Origin: Ructibacterium sp965146665
GTDB lineage: Bacteria; Bacillota; Clostridia; Monoglobales; Monoglobaceae
Reading direction: 5' to 3'
DNA length: 64,000 bases
Assembly: GCA_965146665.1 (NCBI GenBank)
Contig: CBCTHE010000001.1
Location: forward strand, 248,001-312,000
Both the position numbers and the translations under genes were made by a program. Shown here piece by piece: positions 1 to 8,956 of the stretch. The notes under the pieces are model-generated. The model was not told the origin of the DNA, searched no databases, and was given only the letters and a program-made list of their open reading frames with translations. Within the stretch, counting starts at the first letter, position 1. Each line of letters begins with the position of its first letter.

Positions 1-2219
1 ACATCAGTATACATGGCATAGAGTCTGCGGATCCCGTCCGTTGCTTCCAGCAGTGACAGGGTGCATTTGATCCACACATACCCCCCGTTTCCCCGCCGCA
101 TCCGGCCGGTGAGCTCACAGTGACCACTTCCGCTTTTGACGTACTCCTGGAGCTTTTTCCGGTTCTTCTCCGCATCCTCAGGATGGATGCCCGCAAAGAT
201 GTCCCCGTCATAAAGGTTCTGTGCCTCCTCCACGGACATATTGGTCATGGCCGCAAACCCGTCCGAAATAAACTCCGGCGTCATGATCCCGTCCGGCTCA
301 CACCGGATCACCGAAATCCCGCCCGGCAGATTCTCCACCACGGTTTTAAAGTACAGGGACAGCCGCTCCTTCTCCCTGCGGGTTTTGACCTCCTCGGTTA
401 CGTCCCGAACATATTTCACATAGGCGGGTATGCCGTTCCAGTCCGTCTCCCAAAACCGGGTTTGGTAGAATCTGCCTGTATTCATATCCATCTCATGCTC
501 TTCCCCGTTGGGCTTGTGGCTTTTAAGGGTACAGAACGAGCAGGGCGCGGATTTGTCGTGCAGGGCGGCGTAGCATTTGTGCCCCAGGCATCTGCGGCCC
601 TTTGCGAAGAGATTCTTGGATTCGTTGATGTACAGAAGGTCATAGTTTTCCCGGCCAATGACGTAAATGCCGTCCGCCGTCTCATTGGCAATATTCTGGA
701 AGAGCCGTGTTTCGGCGGACATGCCGGTAAACACCGCGTAGAATTTCACGGTTTCAGACAGCGGCCCCATACGCCGGCCATTGAGGTGGATCCAAATCAG
801 GGTTCCGTCCTTATGCCGCGTCCGATAGGAGACGTCCAGAACCTCCCCTCTTGCGATGGCCGCCTCGCCAGCGGCCACAACCCGTTTCCGGTCCGGTTCA
901 TAGATGATACCAAGAGGATCTTCCCGGAGCATGGCCTCAAATTCCGCACGGTTATGCCCGGAAAGCGCCATCACACCGTCAGAGAAAAAGGTTGGAATCA
1001 ACTGGTTCCCCTCTATCCGGCAGCTGGCAATGCCGCCCGGAATTGAGTTGATCAGATGATCCATCTCCAGCTCCGCCTCTTTGTAATCCGTGATATTGTG
1101 GAAGACACAGTGAAGCAGGGGACAGCCGTTCTCCTCGCCGATCCATTTGATTTGGACCCGTACCCATACAATGGAACCGTCCCTGTGCTTTTTTCGGAAC
1201 TCGAACCTTGCGGTTCCATGGCTCTGTATGACCTCCTGCGCCCTGGCCACCACCATCTCGGTGTCCTCCCAATAGGTCATCTCCGCGGCGTCGCGCTTCA
1301 CCATTTCCTGATACTCAGCCACAGTATAGCCGGACAGCTCCGGCACACCGTCAGAAAAGTAAACAGTTTCAAATATGTCAGACACTTTATAGATGGCCAC
1401 ACCGCCCGGAATCGCATTGATGATGTCCTGCATCTTTTCATTGGCTGCGGTGAGCTCCTGCTCCATCTGCATCTGGCTGGTGACATCGCTGTACACCGCG
1501 TACAAAAGCTTAAAGCCGCCTAGCTGGGGCTTGACTGCGCAGTCCAGACGGATCCAGTGATACTTTCCCTTTTTGTCGTTCCACACACGGTATACATGCT
1601 GAACCATCCCGTCAGTCCGGATCGCCTCGTTTACCTTTTCCTTCAGCGCATTCAGATCTTCCGGGTGAACGCCAAGAAAGCTGGTCTCCCTTTCAATCGT
1701 ATGAATGTGTTCCTGGGAGTATCCCATAATTTCAAAAAAGGCAGGATTATGGATCATGGGTGAAATTCCACTGCTGTCGGAGCGGTATACGCACAAGCCA
1801 CACGGAATACTGCTGAAGGTGGCCTGCAATTCTTCCTTACGTTTTCTGGCCCGCGTCTCCTCCTGCTTTTTTTCCGTAATATCAACGATATATTCAATAT
1901 GTGCAGATCTGCCCGCCCAGTCGATCAGCTTTCCGCTGAGCTGGTAGATGCGGCCGTTGCCAGGATGGTGAAACTCCCGGACACAAAGCTTCTCCCTGTT
2001 CATTTCCCCGGTATGGCAAAAGGGACAGGGCGCATCAAAGCCAGCTGCCTGATAGCATGTGATTCCGTCCTTGCCCGGCTTTATCAGAAGAAAAGCCCTG
2101 GCCAGCTGGTTTGCATAGAGCAGTTCCCAGTTTTCAAGTGCGCTGACATAGATCGCCACCGGCGCGCTGTTCAGAACAGTTTCCAGCTGCTCAATCGACA
2201 GGGGTGTTTCCCACATCAT
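1..2219 (-). CDS. Multi-PAS sensory protein, C-terminus beyond left edge
   Basis: An open frame runs from ATG at 2219 to the window edge without a stop, giving about 739 visible residues. AGGAGG sits nine bases before the ATG; a second ATG follows at 2216. The visible part is about six PAS-like units, at roughly 1-115, 125-255, 260-380, 385-500, 500-620 and 625-739, most ending in a PAC-type D(I/V)T motif. Units 1 and 5 are a cysteine-rich PAS type: C55, C65 and C68 (CPFC), and a matching CSFC near residues 558-561. PAS units of this kind are known in front of GGDEF or kinase domains, but the output domain is not visible. No membrane segment is seen, so a cytosolic sensor is inferred. It follows the hybrid kinase gene on the same strand by about 210 bases and may be co-transcribed. 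Confidence 0.85.
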   Translation of the reverse strand, partial: MMWETPLSIEQLETVLNSAPVAIYVSALENWELLYANQLARAFLLIKPGKDGITCYQAAGFDAPCPFCHTGEMNREKLCVREFHHPGNGRIYQLSGKLIDWAGRSAHIEYIVDITEKKQEETRARKRKEELQATFSSIPCGLCVYRSDSSGISPMIHNPAFFEIMGYSQEHIHTIERETSFLGVHPEDLNALKEKVNEAIRTDGMVQHVYRVWNDKKGKYHWIRLDCAVKPQLGGFKLLYAVYSDVTSQMQMEQELTAANEKMQDIINAIPGGVAIYKVSDIFETVYFSDGVPELSGYTVAEYQEMVKRDAAEMTYWEDTEMVVARAQEVIQSHGTARFEFRKKHRDGSIVWVRVQIKWIGEENGCPLLHCVFHNITDYKEAELEMDHLINSIPGGIASCRIEGNQLIPTFFSDGVMALSGHNRAEFEAMLREDPLGIIYEPDRKRVVAAGEAAIARGEVLDVSYRTRHKDGTLIWIHLNGRRMGPLSETVKFYAVFTGMSAETRLFQNIANETADGIYVIGRENYDLLYINESKNLFAKGRRCLGHKCYAALHDKSAPCSFCTLKSHKPNGEEHEMDMNTGRFYQTRFWETDWNGIPAYVKYVRDVTEEVKTRREKERLSLYFKTVVENLPGGISVIRCEPDGIMTPEFISDGFAAMTNMSVEEAQNLYDGDIFAGIHPEDAEKNRKKLQEYVKSGSGHCELTGRMRRGNGGYVWIKCTLSLLEATDGIRRLYAMYTD

Positions 2220-2428
2220 GTCCATCTCCCTCCTTTTATTTGGATTTTAACTGGCGCGGACCAGCCCCAGATGGGCACGGTCATACACCGGATCTCAAAA
2301 CCGGACAGTTCCGCGGGCTGACGGCGCATACACGGAGGCAGTTTTCCCCGTTTTTCCGTCCCGCCCCAGGCGGAGGCGGCGCAGTTCATCTTCTGGTTCC
2401 GATCTGTCCACCCACACTTCCGCACCCC
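2220..2428. other. Gap between two signalling genes
   Basis: This 209-base gap separates the hybrid kinase stop from the start of the multi-PAS gene. Only the ribosome binding site of the latter (AGGAGG near 2229-2234) is clear. I see no convincing terminator or promoter. A 69-codon frame on the minus strand has no ribosome binding site and overlaps that site, so I do not call it. Confidence 0.4.
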
Positions 2429-5400
2429 TCATTCCTCCTTTTGGAATATAAAATCATACAGGGTCTGATAGAGCCGCCCTGGCTCAATGGGCTTGGCCAA
2501 ATGGGCGTTCATTCCGGCAGCCTTGCTCTTTTCAATGTCGTCGTCAAAGGCGTTGGCAGTCATGGCGATGATTGGAATATCCTTCGCATCCCCATTGCTC
2601 AGATGCCGAATGTTCATGGCTGCGGTCAGGCCATCCATCAGAGGCATCCGGATGTCCATCAGGATGGCGTCGTAATACCCCTCCTCGGATTTGCTGAACA
2701 GCTCCATCGCCCGCAGTCCGTTTTCCGCTGTGTCAACAGCAAAGCCCTTTGTCTCCAGCAGGAGCACCGCCACCTCGGTATTGATCATATTGTCCTCCGC
2801 AAGCAGCAGGCGCTTTCCGGCAAAGTCATAGTCTGTGGTCTCCTTCTGCTGTGCCTGCTCCTCCTTTTCTCCCAGCGCTCGGGTAAAGGCGGACACGAGC
2901 GAGGACTTGAACATGGGCTTGCTCATCAGCAGGTTCACCCCGGCCAGCTTTGCCTCATGCTCAATGGAAATCCAATCATAGGCGGTCATAATGATAATGG
3001 TGACGTCCGGCCCAACGATTGCCCGGATCTGTCGGGCCGTCTCAATCCCGTCCATCTCCGGCATTTTCCAGTCAATCAGGATCATGTCATAGTATTTCTC
3101 CTCAGCCCAGAGCGATTTCACCCGGTCAATGGCCTTGCGGCCGCTGTCCACCCATTCCGCCTTGACACCCATCTCATGCAGGGTGACAACGGCGCTCTCG
3201 CAGACAGCCACATCATCATCCACCACCAGTGTTTTGAGGCGGGAGAAATTGGGGTGTTCCTTCTTTTGGTTGTGACGCAGTTTCTCCTCTTCCGTGATGC
3301 CCAGCTTCACGTCCACGGTAAACTCCGTGCCAATGCCCTTGATGGAGCGCACCGTAATTTTTCCGTCCATCATGTCCACAATGTTTTTGGAAATCGCCAG
3401 CCCCAGGCCGGTGCCGCCGTACAGCGCGGTGGTTCCGGTGGATTCCTGCGAGAAGGGCTCGAAGATGTGGGGCAGAAAATCCTCGCTCATCCCCACGCCC
3501 GTATCGTTGACAATAAACCGCAGTTCCGCTGCGTTTTTTCCCTTCTGCCTCTGGGCGGCCGAAAAGGTGACCTTTCCGCCCTCACCCGTGAACTTGATCG
3601 CATTGCTCAGTATATTGATCAGGACCTGCTGGAGCTTCATGGCGTCGCCAATGTAATAGTCGTCCAGCACCGGATCCAGAATACACTCGTACTCTACCCC
3701 TTTGGCCGCGGCCTGTGCATAGCAAATGGCATTGATCCCGCCCAAAAAATCCTCTGTGGGGATCTTTTCACTTTTTAACAGCATTTTCCCGCTTTCAATC
3801 CTGCTCATATCCAAAATGTCGTTAATCAGGGACAAAAGAAACCTGGATGAGATTCCGATTTTGGAGATACAGTCCTGCACCTGCTCATCATCCCCAACAG
3901 ACTGGGCCGCAATGGTGCTCATCCCAATGATGGCGTTCATAGGGGTCCGGATCTCATGGCTCATGCGGGACAGAAAGTCCGACTTGGCCGCATTCGCCTG
4001 TTCCGCGGCAATCAGAGCCGCCGAGAGCTCCTCCTTCTGACGCTGTTCCTTGCGCACCACATCGGTCACATCCGTGCGGGCCATGCAAACCCGTCCCAGC
4101 TCTTTGCTGATATAAAAGACCTGGAAGCGTTTCACTCTCACATCCCCGTACTCGTTTTTCATTTCTGTCACAAAGGTATAGATCTCCTGAATCTCCAGCT
4201 GTTTTTTCATATAATTATAATCCAGCTTGCTCAAATATTCTTTCCGCGACGCTTCGTCCATATAACGGTCGGCAACCACACGGATCTCCCTCTGAAATTC
4301 CCCATACTGCGGTATAATATCCTCTTTGCTGGCGCCGCGGGTAAGAACATGGTGCATGTCATGCAACATGTCTACATCTGTAATAACGTCATAGTCCAGT
4401 TCCGCAATCCGCTCGAGCAGCAGCTCCTGCATCTTCTGTTCCGTCACGTCAAAGGTGTAGAAAAACAGGATAATCTCTCCAGTCTCCGGGTTCAGACAGG
4501 CACGGAGACTGGTGCTGCCCCAAAATACACCGCCGCCGTTTCGCTTCCGCAGAAAGCGGAAGCGATATTCCACCTTGCCCGCGGCATAGTCAGCCAGCAC
4601 CTTTTCCCGGTTCAGGGTGGACCGGATCTTTTCACCGTATTCCGTGTCAACTGCCGAGGCCGCCAAATTCTCTATGGTCTCGTCATAGGTATCCCCCACC
4701 CGGGCAACCGCCACGTCAGAGGTTGACAGATAGGTCTCCATCTGGTTCCGAGTCAGGTTGAGCCGTCCCTGCATACAGCCCTCCTCTGCGGTGGATTCCG
4801 CAAAATAGGACAGCTCTGTCGCATAGAGCTCCTTGATCCGGACCTGCAGCTGTTTTTCCTCTGACACGTCAACAAACACACAGTAAAAGTACTGTTCGTC
4901 TCCTTCCTGAATCATCTGTGCTTTGATGGATATCCACTTCACCGTGCCGTCCTTGCAGATCAGCCGGTTTTCGTTATGTATGGTGTTCCCGTGTACGAGC
5001 TGGGCGTTCAGCTTGTCTGCCATAGCTGACAGATCCTCCGGATAGATCACAGCGGACATCCGGTTTCCCATGTGCGCGAATTCTTCCCGGGTGTAGCCAA
5101 GGAACTCAAACAGTCCGTCATTGGCGTCAATGATAGAAAAATCTTCGTCAAACCGGCACCGGAACACCGCACCCGGAATATTGTTGTAGAGGTGCATCAC
5201 CTCCTGCTGGGCCCGCTTTTGAGCCGTGATGTCAATACATACGGAAAGAATGGCCGCACGTCCGTCCTCCACGATCATTTTTCGTCCCAGATCGTGAACC
5301 CAGATATAGGTGCCGTCTTTTTTCTTCATGCGGTATTCCACCACATATTCCCCACCCCGGTTCAGCTGTTCCGCAACCACACGGTCCACCCGCTCCCGGT

Positions 5401-6040
5401 CATCGGGATGCATACAGTTTGACACCATACCACCGATGTCCTCAACAAATTCCGACTCACTCTCATAGCCCAGATAGTCCAGCATTCTCCGGTTGACAAA
5501 GTAATAGGGGAAATTCTCTTCGAGATAGCCGCCCATCATCCCGCCGGGCAGAGAGTCATTCAAAAGCTCATCCCTCTGCCGCGCCATATTCTCCATGACC
5601 AGCGCCTTTGGGTAATGCTCCCCGTCTCGCTGGCTCCGGCCCGGCTCCGCGAAATGCAGACTGCAGATCAGCCAGCCGTCCCGGGCCTGGCACAGGGTAA
5701 AAAAACCACGCAGATGCCAGGTATACGCGGAGTTCCTAAGTGTCAGGCTGGAAGACAGCATATAGGCCGTATCATGGATCAGCCGCTCGTGAACAAAGGA
5801 AATTTCCACAGAAAACGGCTCCGAAATCTCCCGGATATCCTCGGTGATATAGCACCGCATCTCCTCTTTTCCGGTGGCATACTCCTGTTCTCCCGTACCG
5901 ACAAACTGCACATCATCCGTCAAAAATGCCGCAGTCCGGCCGGCATCCCGCTGGCTGAACCAGGTCTGACAGAACTTCTGGACCGTGTGCTTTGCCTCGG
6001 CCGCAATCGTTTGTATTAAATGATTTCTTTCTCTTTCCAT
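2429..6040 (-). CDS. Hybrid sensor histidine kinase, NTF2-like/PAS/HisKA/HATPase/REC-REC
   Basis: 1203 residues without a clear membrane segment. Domains in order: an NTF2/SnoaL-like fold at about 15-135; four PAS-type units between 150 and 690; a HisKA dimerisation helix with SHEIRTP (phospho-His near 695); a HATPase domain with the N box near SNAIKF and G boxes NDTGVGM and GTGLGL; receiver 1 from about 935 with phospho-acceptor in LIDWKMP; receiver 2 from about 1076 with LMDIRMP. There is no HPt domain, so phosphate must pass to a separate protein or stay within the receivers. The start has AAAGGAAG upstream and overlaps the preceding response-regulator gene by 25 bases, which implies translational coupling. 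The ligand is unknown. A soluble kinase sensing a cytosolic signal is inferred. Confidence 0.9.
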   Translation of the reverse strand: MERERNHLIQTIAAEAKHTVQKFCQTWFSQRDAGRTAAFLTDDVQFVGTGEQEYATGKEEMRCYITEDIREISEPFSVEISFVHERLIHDTAYMLSSSLTLRNSAYTWHLRGFFTLCQARDGWLICSLHFAEPGRSQRDGEHYPKALVMENMARQRDELLNDSLPGGMMGGYLEENFPYYFVNRRMLDYLGYESESEFVEDIGGMVSNCMHPDDRERVDRVVAEQLNRGGEYVVEYRMKKKDGTYIWVHDLGRKMIVEDGRAAILSVCIDITAQKRAQQEVMHLYNNIPGAVFRCRFDEDFSIIDANDGLFEFLGYTREEFAHMGNRMSAVIYPEDLSAMADKLNAQLVHGNTIHNENRLICKDGTVKWISIKAQMIQEGDEQYFYCVFVDVSEEKQLQVRIKELYATELSYFAESTAEEGCMQGRLNLTRNQMETYLSTSDVAVARVGDTYDETIENLAASAVDTEYGEKIRSTLNREKVLADYAAGKVEYRFRFLRKRNGGGVFWGSTSLRACLNPETGEIILFFYTFDVTEQKMQELLLERIAELDYDVITDVDMLHDMHHVLTRGASKEDIIPQYGEFQREIRVVADRYMDEASRKEYLSKLDYNYMKKQLEIQEIYTFVTEMKNEYGDVRVKRFQVFYISKELGRVCMARTDVTDVVRKEQRQKEELSAALIAAEQANAAKSDFLSRMSHEIRTPMNAIIGMSTIAAQSVGDDEQVQDCISKIGISSRFLLSLINDILDMSRIESGKMLLKSEKIPTEDFLGGINAICYAQAAAKGVEYECILDPVLDDYYIGDAMKLQQVLINILSNAIKFTGEGGKVTFSAAQRQKGKNAAELRFIVNDTGVGMSEDFLPHIFEPFSQESTGTTALYGGTGLGLAISKNIVDMMDGKITVRSIKGIGTEFTVDVKLGITEEEKLRHNQKKEHPNFSRLKTLVVDDDVAVCESAVVTLHEMGVKAEWVDSGRKAIDRVKSLWAEEKYYDMILIDWKMPEMDGIETARQIRAIVGPDVTIIIMTAYDWISIEHEAKLAGVNLLMSKPMFKSSLVSAFTRALGEKEEQAQQKETTDYDFAGKRLLLAEDNMINTEVAVLLLETKGFAVDTAENGLRAMELFSKSEEGYYDAILMDIRMPLMDGLTAAMNIRHLSNGDAKDIPIIAMTANAFDDDIEKSKAAGMNAHLAKPIEPGRLYQTLYDFIFQKEE

Positions 6041-8610
6041 AAACAGCAGCTTCCTTTTTTCGTTTTCTTGGCCCTGTACAGGGCCCGGTCCGCGTATTCC
6101 ATCCCGTCACCCATGGAATCGCCCTGCTCCATCATCACCACGCCGCCGGAACAGGAGATGGACACGCCGTCCTGGGAACAGCAGGCCCGGACCGCTCTGC
6201 AGATCTCCTCCCCCTTTTTGGCTGCCACTTCTGCCGAGGGCATCTGTTTGACAACGGCCACAAATTCGTCGCCGCCGACCCTGGCCAGAATATCGTTTTC
6301 CCGGGTATGGGCCCGCAGGATCTGACCAAACTGGGCCAGCATCTGATCCCCCTTTGCGTGCCCATACGTGTCATTGCAGTTTTTAAGGTTGTCGAGGTCA
6401 AAAATATAGACGGCCAGCGGCAGATCACGCCTGCTCAGCGTTTTCAGCGCCGCCTCCATCCCCCGGCGGTTCAGCACGCCGGTCAGATGATCCTTATAGG
6501 CAACGTCCTCAAGCATCCGCGTCTTTTCCTGGTTTACCGCGGCACTGATAACGCGCTGGAGCCGTTTCAGCAGACTGAGCATAAAGTGTGGCTTCCCCGC
6601 GAAGTCATCCGCCCCCATCTCCAGGGCCTTACGCTCTGTCTCCGCGTCCGGAGCGCCGACCGTGAGTACCGGGAAACACCAGAGCTTTTTTTCCTTTTGA
6701 ATCTCCGTCAGTACCGAAAAGCCATCAGGATCCGACAGGGACAGGCTCAAAATTACTGCTGCGATTCCGGAGTGTTCCCGCAGACAGGCCAGCGTCTCTT
6801 CACCGGTCTCAGTCTCAGCAATCTGATACCGCCCCTCAAAGGCCCGCCGTACCTGTGCGCGGTATTGCGCGTCCTCATCTGCAACCACAAGGATCGGAAG
6901 CTCCTTGATGAACTGCAGAACGTCCTCATCCTTGTCAGCCTTTTCGTTGGCGCTGTGTTCGGCCAAAAGGGCCTCAAAGGATTCCCCCGGCATGGGCCGG
7001 GCAAAGTAATAACCCTGGACATAATCACAGCCGATTTCGCTGAGCCGGTTCAGCTGTTCCTTGGTCTCCACGCCCTCCGCCACAACGCTCAGGTGCATCC
7101 AGCGGGCCAGGTTGACCATGAACTGCAGAATTCCCTGACTGCTGGGCTTCGCCGTTTCATTCTGAATGAACTTCATGTCCAGCTTTAAAATGTCAATGGG
7201 CATTTCGTTGAGCATGTTCAGTGAGGAATAACCGCTTCCAAAGTCGTCCATCTCAATGACAAAGCCCAGATCACGCAGAAGCCCCACCGTTTCAATGATC
7301 TGCTTCGGATCCTCGGTGTAGGCGCTCTCGGTGATTTCAAGATGCAGACGGGACGGCGGCAGGCCGTACTTCTGCACCGTTTTCAAAAGAATGTCCGCAA
7401 GGTCGGCGTTATAAATATCAGCCCGGGACACATTGACCGACACGGAAATGGGCGCCAGCCCCTGGTCATCCCAGTCCTTGAGAGCAGCGCAGGCTTTGTC
7501 CCAGACATACTGATCCATCTTGGTAATGAATCCGTTTTTCTCAAACAGTGGGATGAACTCTGCAGGGGACTGGAACCCCCAATCCGGATGGTTCCAGCGC
7601 ACCAGAGCCTCAGCCCCCACAAGGCTTTCATCCCGGATCCGGTATTTGGGCTGGAGATAGATCTGGAACTGGTCCTGTTCAAGTGCGGACTCCATGCTGT
7701 CGGTGATCGCCTGCTCCTTGAGCAGGCGGTTGCGCAGGGCATCGTCATATTTGGCAAAATATTTCCCATACTGCCCCTTGATGGCCCGGGCGGCCAGAAG
7801 CGCCCGGTCACACATTTGTTCCACAGAGACGCTGCGGTCATCCACAGCATAGACGCCCCATTTCATCACAATATTCTGCACATCCAGCATCTTGTTGATA
7901 CGCTGGCTGGCCTCTATGAATATCTCGTCCGTATACATCCAATGCCGCTCTATCAGGCATGCAAACTGATCGGAATTCATCCGGCCGCAGATCCCGCGCC
8001 CCTCCACGCTCTGCTTATAAATCTCCGCAATGCCGCGAAGCAGGCGGTCTCCGGTGGGAATGCCGAAAACATCGTTGATCAGCTTGAAATTTTCGATGTC
8101 AGAGCAGATGATGTCATAGTCCCGGTTCGGATTCCTGAGAATGACATTTTTGACCTGCTGATAAAAGAACTCCTTGCTGTACAGTCCGGTCAGCCGGTCA
8201 TAGCGGATCATGTTGACCATGGCGGCCGTCTCTCGCAGATTGATGATACTGGCCACCCGGTGCAGGATGATCTGCGGCTTATAGGGCTTGACCACAAAAT
8301 CCGTCGCGCCGTGGGTCAGGGCGGCCACCTCGTCGGATTCCCCCTCACTCTGCGTTGTGACAATCACAGGGATCGAAGAATAGGCGGGATCCGCCTTCAT
8401 AATGGAAAGGAACGTATATCCGTCCATGACGGGCATGATTATATCCAACAGGATGAGAGAAATCCCCTCTCCGTATTGCTTCAGTATTTCCAGCGCCTCC
8501 TGGCCATTTTCCGCCTCTATCACATCATAATCAGAAGACAGAATCTGGCAAAGCAGGCTCCGGTTCAGCGCATTGTCCTCCACGACCAAAATCTTTCTCA
8601 GTGAAAACAT
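6016..8610 (-). CDS. Response regulator with REC-GGDEF-EAL-REC-GGDEF, c-di-GMP turnover
   Basis: 864 residues. Receiver 1 (about 5-120) keeps its acidic pocket and phospho-Asp in LILLDIIMP. The first GGDEF domain (about 135-290) is degenerate, with MNSDQF where GGDEF should be, so it probably cannot make c-di-GMP. The EAL domain (about 300-545) looks competent for phosphodiesterase: EALVRW, an Asn in NVSR, LEITES, DDFG, a Lys in LKLD and AEGVE are all present. Receiver 2 (about 565-690) has Ser at the expected phospho-Asp (ILSLSLSDPDG). The last GGDEF domain is intact (GGDEF near 778) and could act as a cyclase. AGAGGAG precedes the ATG by seven bases. It heads the signalling cluster and is a likely partner of the hybrid kinase downstream. 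Confidence 0.92.
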   Translation of the reverse strand: MFSLRKILVVEDNALNRSLLCQILSSDYDVIEAENGQEALEILKQYGEGISLILLDIIMPVMDGYTFLSIMKADPAYSSIPVIVTTQSEGESDEVAALTHGATDFVVKPYKPQIILHRVASIINLRETAAMVNMIRYDRLTGLYSKEFFYQQVKNVILRNPNRDYDIICSDIENFKLINDVFGIPTGDRLLRGIAEIYKQSVEGRGICGRMNSDQFACLIERHWMYTDEIFIEASQRINKMLDVQNIVMKWGVYAVDDRSVSVEQMCDRALLAARAIKGQYGKYFAKYDDALRNRLLKEQAITDSMESALEQDQFQIYLQPKYRIRDESLVGAEALVRWNHPDWGFQSPAEFIPLFEKNGFITKMDQYVWDKACAALKDWDDQGLAPISVSVNVSRADIYNADLADILLKTVQKYGLPPSRLHLEITESAYTEDPKQIIETVGLLRDLGFVIEMDDFGSGYSSLNMLNEMPIDILKLDMKFIQNETAKPSSQGILQFMVNLARWMHLSVVAEGVETKEQLNRLSEIGCDYVQGYYFARPMPGESFEALLAEHSANEKADKDEDVLQFIKELPILVVADEDAQYRAQVRRAFEGRYQIAETETGEETLACLREHSGIAAVILSLSLSDPDGFSVLTEIQKEKKLWCFPVLTVGAPDAETERKALEMGADDFAGKPHFMLSLLKRLQRVISAAVNQEKTRMLEDVAYKDHLTGVLNRRGMEAALKTLSRRDLPLAVYIFDLDNLKNCNDTYGHAKGDQMLAQFGQILRAHTRENDILARVGGDEFVAVVKQMPSAEVAAKKGEEICRAVRACCSQDGVSISCSGGVVMMEQGDSMGDGMEYADRALYRAKKTKKGSCCLWKEKEII

Positions 8611-8726
8611 TGTCCCACTCCTCTTTTCATAGATATCATTACAGTATGACTGCCGGGCACCTTTGCGGAATCACAGAAGGGATAGCTGTGGTCCGGATCG
8701 AACTCTGCTCACATATATTCCATTTT

Positions 8727-8755
8727 ATTTTATCACAGTCAGTCGAAAAAAGCAA
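8727..8755 (-). promoter_or_regulatory. Probable sigma-A promoter for the c-di-GMP response regulator
   Basis: On the minus strand a -35 box TTGCTT (8750-8755) and a -10 box TAAAAT (8727-8732) are separated by 17 bases. They lie about 115 bases before the ATG at 8610 in an AT-rich gap. The -35 box is weak. Confidence 0.5.
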
Positions 8756-8893
8756 TCTTTCTTATTGTCATATTCTGAAAAAGAATTCGCAGTCTGTCCG
8801 GCTGAGCTTTTCCCGCCGGCAGAGGCTTCCAGCCATCGCTCCCGGTCCACAGAATCAAACGCGCTGCACCCGCCGCCTCATGGCTGCAGGCAC

Positions 8894-8928
8894 AAAAAAG
8901 GAACATACCCTTTCTTCGGATATGTCCC
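8894..8928 (-). terminator. Rho-independent terminator after tktC
   Basis: Minus-strand reading gives an 11-bp stem (8918-8928 with 8900-8910, two G-U pairs), a seven-base loop and six U residues (8894-8899). It lies about 30 bases past the tktC stop and closes the probable cysE-to-tktC operon. Confidence 0.85.
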
Positions 8929-8956
8929 TCGCTTTTTCCAACATTGTATAACCAGA

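Larger units (their letters stand above)
8611..8956. other. 346-base intergenic region
   Basis: It separates the tktC stop from the c-di-GMP response regulator. It holds the tktC-side terminator (8894-8928) and the probable promoter at 8727-8755. The short frames across it lack ribosome binding sites and are not called. Confidence 0.6.

Noticed and set aside
2216..2425. 69-codon minus-strand frame between hybrid kinase and PAS genes
   Set aside because: No ribosome binding site, and it overlaps the start and ribosome binding site of the PAS gene.
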